From NCBI RefSeq assembly GCF_007830235.1, contig NZ_VLKI01000005.1, forward strand, positions 1 through 64,000: DNA of 64,000 bases. The letters run 5' to 3'. Both the position numbers and the translations under genes were made by a program. Position 1 is the first letter of the stretch, and each line of letters begins with the position of its first letter. The notes under the pieces were generated by a model. The model was not told the DNA's origin, ran no database searches, and was given only the letters and a program-made list of their open reading frames with translations. This DNA is from Cytobacillus oceanisediminis. Lineage in GTDB: Bacteria; Bacillota; Bacilli; Bacillales; Cytobacillaceae. Positions 60,343 to 64,000 of the stretch are shown here, piece after piece.

Positions 60343-60467
60343 TGGGAATGTTTTATTAATATAATTTCCCACAGGAGAAATTTTCTTAACAAAGATGACT
60401 GTCTAGCTCCGGATGCTGTTAAAGGCATTTAGCGCTTTTCGGATTGGAAAGGTGGAAACATACAACT

Positions 60468-61400
60468 ATGTTTGATCATACAACAGTACTATTAAAGGAA
60501 ACAGTAGATGGGTTGAATATTCATCCGGATGGAGTTTATGTGGATTGTACCCTAGGCGGTGCAGGACATAGCGAGCTGATTCTCTCGCAGCTTTCTGATA
60601 ATGGAAAGCTATACGCTTTTGACCAGGATGATACGGCTATCGCCCATGCAAAAGAAAAACTTGCTAAATTTGGCGACAGAATAACTATTATTAAAAGTAA
60701 CTTCAAGTATCTTCAGGAAGAACTGGAAAAGCTGGGTGTACATAAGGTTGATGGCGTTCTATATGATCTCGGCGTTTCCTCTCCGCAATTGGACACACCG
60801 GAACGGGGGTTCAGCTACCATAATGATGCCCCGCTGGATATGAGGATGGATACGGAAGCAGAGCTATCAGCTTATGATGTTGTAAACGGCTGGGACTATG
60901 CAGAGCTTGTAAAGATTTTCTTCAGATACGGTGAAGAAAAATTCTCCAAGCAAATTGCGAGAAAAATTGAAGCGGCCAGAGCAGAAGCTCCAATTGAAAC
61001 AACCGGGCAGCTGGTAGATCTTATTAAAGATGCCATACCTGCTCCTGCAAGGAGAAAAGGCGGACATCCTGCTAAGAGAGTGTTTCAGGCTATCAGGATT
61101 GCTGTTAATGATGAACTTGGCGTATTTGAAAATTCATTGCAGCAGGCCATTGACATCCTGAATCCCCAGGGAAGAATCAGTGTGATTACTTTCCATTCCC
61201 TTGAGGATAGGATCTGCAAAGCTACATTTAAAAAAGCTAGTGAAACACCGAATTTGCCGCCAGGACTGCCAATTATTCCTGACGAGTATAAACCAATCTT
61301 AAAGCTGATAACAAGAAAGCCAATCCTTCCTTCTGAAGAAGAGCTCGAACATAATAACCGTGCAAGGTCTGCAAAGCTGCGGATAGCGGAAAAACTTTAA
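60468..61400 (+). CDS. rsmH: 16S rRNA (cytosine(1402)-N4)-methyltransferase RsmH
   Basis: The 310-residue S-adenosylmethionine-dependent enzyme methylates C1402 of 16S rRNA. Marks are [72 protein letters not shown] and [12 protein letters not shown]. The start ATG at 60468 matches family length; a TTG at 60444 has no advantage. GGAAAGGTGG lies 12-20 bp upstream, a long spacing. It is the second gene of the dcw cluster. Confidence 0.95.
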   Translation: MFDHTTVLLKETVDGLNIHPDGVYVDCTLGGAGHSELILSQLSDNGKLYAFDQDDTAIAHAKEKLAKFGDRITIIKSNFKYLQEELEKLGVHKVDGVLYDLGVSSPQLDTPERGFSYHNDAPLDMRMDTEAELSAYDVVNGWDYAELVKIFFRYGEEKFSKQIARKIEAARAEAPIETTGQLVDLIKDAIPAPARRKGGHPAKRVFQAIRIAVNDELGVFENSLQQAIDILNPQGRISVITFHSLEDRICKATFKKASETPNLPPGLPIIPDEYKPILKLITRKPILPSEEELEHNNRARSAKLRIAEKL

Positions 61401-61449
61401 GCAATCATGAATTAGAGAATAGATAAAATAAAAAAACAGGAGGGAAATT

Positions 61450-61815
61450 ATGAGCAATTTAGCACGAAAGATTCAGGAAGAACAGCAATATCAGCAGCAA
61501 ACCCAGCCACTCGAGGCTCCAAAAAAATTAAAGTCCAGAAAATCATGGCTTTCTCCTGGAGAAAAAATTCTTGGGCTTGCTTTTACGGGAATCGTATGTT
61601 TCGGTGCAGTCCAAATGGTATCAAATCAGGCTGCCATTTATGAAGTAAACAAAGAAATACAGCAAACAGAACGGGCTATTCAGGAACAGACCAAGGTAAA
61701 CGGGGATCTTGAAATGCAGGTCAGCGAGCTAAGTACATATGAGCGCATCAAGGCAAAAGCTGAAGAAATGGGATTAAAATTTAGCGGAAATAATGTCAAG
61801 GTTGTGGAAGATTAA
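61450..61815 (+). CDS. ftsL: Cell division protein FtsL
   Basis: The 121-residue bitopic membrane protein has a cytoplasmic Gln-rich tail, one membrane helix (about 45-63; ILGLAFTGIVCFGAVQMV) and an extracytoplasmic coiled coil (about 64-105; EVNKEIQQTERAIQEQTKVN). It ends in the IKAKAEEMGLKF motif. FtsL with DivIC recruits and activates the FtsW-PBP2B septal synthase. AGGAGGGAAATT precedes the ATG. Its stop overlaps the pbpB start by one base. Confidence 0.93.
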   Translation: MSNLARKIQEEQQYQQQTQPLEAPKKLKSRKSWLSPGEKILGLAFTGIVCFGAVQMVSNQAAIYEVNKEIQQTERAIQEQTKVNGDLEMQVSELSTYERIKAKAEEMGLKFSGNNVKVVED

Positions 61816-64000
61816 TGAAAAAACAGCCAAATATAAATTTTGGAGCAGCGATATTATTCCTAATATTCAGCCTGCTCTTTTTTGTATTGCTTTTTCGTTT
61901 TATTTCTATCCAAATAACGGGAGAAGCAGATGGGCAAGTTCTTGCTGCCAAGGCTCAGCAAAAATATGAACGGGAAAAAACGATTGAGGCCAGAAGGGGC
62001 ACCATTTATGACCGCAATGGCGAAGTAATTGCAGAGGATACTGTTTCCTATAAGCTTGTGGCTATTTTGGATGAAAGCATGAAACCCGGTTATGTTAAGG
62101 ATCCGGATAAAACAGCGAAGAAACTATCTAAGGCAATAGACCTCGAAGAGTCGGAGATTTATAGAATACTGACAAAAAAAACAAAAGACGGAAAAACACC
62201 ATTCCAAGTTGAATTTGGAAAAGCCGGACGCGATCTTCCGTTAAAAACAAAACGTGAAATAGAAGAAATGAAACTTCCCGGCATTACATTTATTACAGAC
62301 TCCAAGCGGTTCTATCCAAATGGCGTCTTTGCTTCACACCTGATTGGGTATGTTGAAAAAAAGAAAACAGAAACGAATAGGACTGATACTGTCGGAATGC
62401 TTGGTTTAGAGCAGAGCTTAAATGAAATTCTGACAGGCAAGGATGGAAAGTTCAGTTATGAAAGTGACATTTGGGGCTATCTGCTTCCAAATGGCGATGA
62501 GATGATCAAGCCTGCCCAAAATGGAAAAGACGTATATCTGACTATAGATAAAAAAATTCAGACCTTTCTTGAAGATTCCATGAATAAAGTGGATGAAGAG
62601 TATAAGCCAAAGAAGATGGTAGCTGTCGTTGCGGATGCGAAGACTGGTGACATACTTGCTATGGGCCAAAGGCCATCCTTTCACCCAAAAACAAAGGAAG
62701 GAATAGAAGATACCTGGCATAATGAGGTTATCGAAAACTCTTATGAGCCAGGTTCAACCATGAAAATTTTTACTTTGGCAGCCGCGATTGAAGAAGGTGT
62801 GTTTGATCCTAATGAATGGTTTAAGTCAGGCAGCTATAAAGTAACCGAAAATTCAAAGGCTGTAAGAGACCATAACCAGGGCCGCGGATGGGGACCCATT
62901 ACTTATCTTGAGGGGGTTCAGCGTTCTTCCAATGTGGCTTTTGCAAAAATAGTAAAAGAAAAACTGGGTTATGAAACGTATAGAGAATATGTAACCAAGT
63001 TTGGCTTTGATGATCCAACCGGAATTGACCTGCCTAATGAAACAGGCGGCAATATTGTATATGAATGGCCGCTGGAGAAAGTAACAACCGGATTCGGCCA
63101 GGGTTCTGCCATTACGCCAATTCAGCAGATCCAGGCGGCTACAGCGATCGCAAATGAAGGAAAGATGATGCAGCCGCATGTAATCAGCAAAATTGTCGAT
63201 AGCGATAAAAAAGAAGTGGTGAAGGAAACAAAACCAGAAGTTAAAGCTAATCCGATATCAGCGGAGACTGCTAAGAAAACGAGAGATATTTTGGAGACAG
63301 TTGTTTCTTCTGAAAATGGCACAGGCTACAAACGCTATAATATTGAAGGATACGAGGTTGCCGGAAAAACGGGGACTGCACAAATCCCTGACCCTAAAGG
63401 AGGAGGATATCTAACCGGGCATGAGAATTTCATCTTCTCCTTTTTAGGTATGGCTCCAAAGGATGACCCTGAATTGATTATCTATGTGGCTGTACAGCAG
63501 CCAGATATTGATCTTAGCACGAATGGTGCCGAGCCGGTTTCCAAGATTTTTACTCCTGTTATGAAAAGCAGCTTGCAGTATTTAAATATTGAGCCTTCCA
63601 AAAAACTTAAGATTAAGTCTGAACAAACACCTGAAGTGGAAGGGCTGACAATTGAAGAGGCAAAAGCAGAGCTGGAAAAGTTCGGATTTGAGGCGATTGT
63701 GCTAGGAAAAGGGAATAAAGTAGAAAGGCAAGTTCCCGGCAATATGTACAATTTGCTTGAAGGAGAAAGGGTTATCCTTAAGACGGATGGCGAGTTAACA
63801 GTGCCTGACATGAACGGCTGGTCGCTGAGGGATGTTATGAAAGTAGCAAAGCTGGCCAACTTAAAGCTAAATACAGTAGGAAATGGATATGTGGTGAAAC
63901 AAAATCTGAAGGCCGGGGCTGCTTTAAGTGAAGGGGATTATTTAATCGTCGAGCTGGAGCCTCCTGCTCAAAAATATAATGAAGTGGAAACAGAAGAGGG
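61815..64000 (+). CDS. pbpB: Penicillin-binding protein 2B, septal transpeptidase (3' end outside window)
   Basis: The visible 728 residues have a short cytoplasmic start, one membrane helix (about 10-30) and a dimerisation domain (IEARRGTIYDRNGEVIAEDT). The transpeptidase domain carries SxxK in PGSTMK (Ser314), SSN, and KTGT (Lys518). PASTA domains begin near residue 610 (EGLTIEEAKAELEKFGFEAI; VPDMNGWSLRDVMKVAKLAN). This class B penicillin-binding protein crosslinks septal wall with FtsW and is recruited through FtsL. It starts on the last base of the ftsL stop. The C-terminus is cut by the window edge. Confidence 0.96.
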   Translation, partial: MKKQPNINFGAAILFLIFSLLFFVLLFRFISIQITGEADGQVLAAKAQQKYEREKTIEARRGTIYDRNGEVIAEDTVSYKLVAILDESMKPGYVKDPDKTAKKLSKAIDLEESEIYRILTKKTKDGKTPFQVEFGKAGRDLPLKTKREIEEMKLPGITFITDSKRFYPNGVFASHLIGYVEKKKTETNRTDTVGMLGLEQSLNEILTGKDGKFSYESDIWGYLLPNGDEMIKPAQNGKDVYLTIDKKIQTFLEDSMNKVDEEYKPKKMVAVVADAKTGDILAMGQRPSFHPKTKEGIEDTWHNEVIENSYEPGSTMKIFTLAAAIEEGVFDPNEWFKSGSYKVTENSKAVRDHNQGRGWGPITYLEGVQRSSNVAFAKIVKEKLGYETYREYVTKFGFDDPTGIDLPNETGGNIVYEWPLEKVTTGFGQGSAITPIQQIQAATAIANEGKMMQPHVISKIVDSDKKEVVKETKPEVKANPISAETAKKTRDILETVVSSENGTGYKRYNIEGYEVAGKTGTAQIPDPKGGGYLTGHENFIFSFLGMAPKDDPELIIYVAVQQPDIDLSTNGAEPVSKIFTPVMKSSLQYLNIEPSKKLKIKSEQTPEVEGLTIEEAKAELEKFGFEAIVLGKGNKVERQVPGNMYNLLEGERVILKTDGELTVPDMNGWSLRDVMKVAKLANLKLNTVGNGYVVKQNLKAGAALSEGDYLIVELEPPAQKYNEVETEE

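Overview
The window is chromosomal DNA from an endospore-forming Bacillaceae species (low G+C Gram-positive, AGGAGG-type ribosome binding sites, many TTG/GTG starts). Gene order is strikingly collinear with the Bacillus subtilis block speA-yktA-yktB-ykzI-suhB ... ylaF-typA-ylaH-ylaI-ylaJ-ylaK-ylaL-glsA-ylaN-ftsW-pycA-ctaA-ctaBCDEFG-ylbA..ylbQ-bshC-mraZ-rsmH-ftsL-pbpB. Sporulation genes (YlaJ lipoprotein, YlbJ, the RsfA/GerR-like YlbO) support a spore former. The species cannot be fixed from the sequence alone; the amount of interspersed repeat DNA points to a Bacillaceae genus other than B. subtilis itself.

Layout. 1-360: 5' part of an IS1182-type transposase gene running off the left edge. 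440-710: the dual-function RNA SR1 with its SR1P peptide, then speA, a nitronate monooxygenase, yktA, yktB, ykzI, suhB and an overlapping acetyltransferase. 6.8-17.6 kb: typA and the yla genes up to ftsW, including a frameshifted glutaminase gene. 17.8-29.8 kb: pyruvate carboxylase and a complete caa3 cytochrome c oxidase set: heme A synthase and heme O synthase (ctaA, ctaB), subunits II-I-III-IV (ctaCDEF), and assembly factors ctaG and a CtaM-like protein. 30-42 kb: accessory and ylbA-ylbG genes (cell-wall LysM/CAP proteins, CBS protein, RicF). 42-50 kb: ylbH leader RNA, rsmD, coaD, ylbJ, ylbK, ylbL, tmcAL, ylbN, rpmF. 50-56 kb: enoyl-CoA hydratase, ylbO, ylbP and a three-gene biotin-dependent acyl-CoA carboxylase. 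56-64 kb: panE, DUF3397, bshC and the start of the division and cell-wall (dcw) cluster mraZ-rsmH-ftsL-pbpB, with pbpB cut by the right edge.

The protein-coding content is mostly ordinary, conserved housekeeping DNA. The unusual material lies between genes. (1) Seven copies of one GC-rich interspersed element, in short (~184 bp) and long (~240 bp) forms, have ~12-bp terminal inverted repeats. Three copies have perfect 8-bp flanking direct repeats and a fourth has 7 of 8, so this looks like a non-autonomous transposable element (MITE-like). One copy splits the acyl-CoA carboxylase operon. (2) A tandem array of seven 52-bp units can fold into a run of hairpins. (3) A tandem array has a ~103-bp period, itself built of five ~20.6-bp CGCG-centred sub-repeats. 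(4) A ~325-bp structured element lies upstream of bshC and has inverted ends. No CRISPR array, prophage, defence island, rRNA or tRNA gene was seen.
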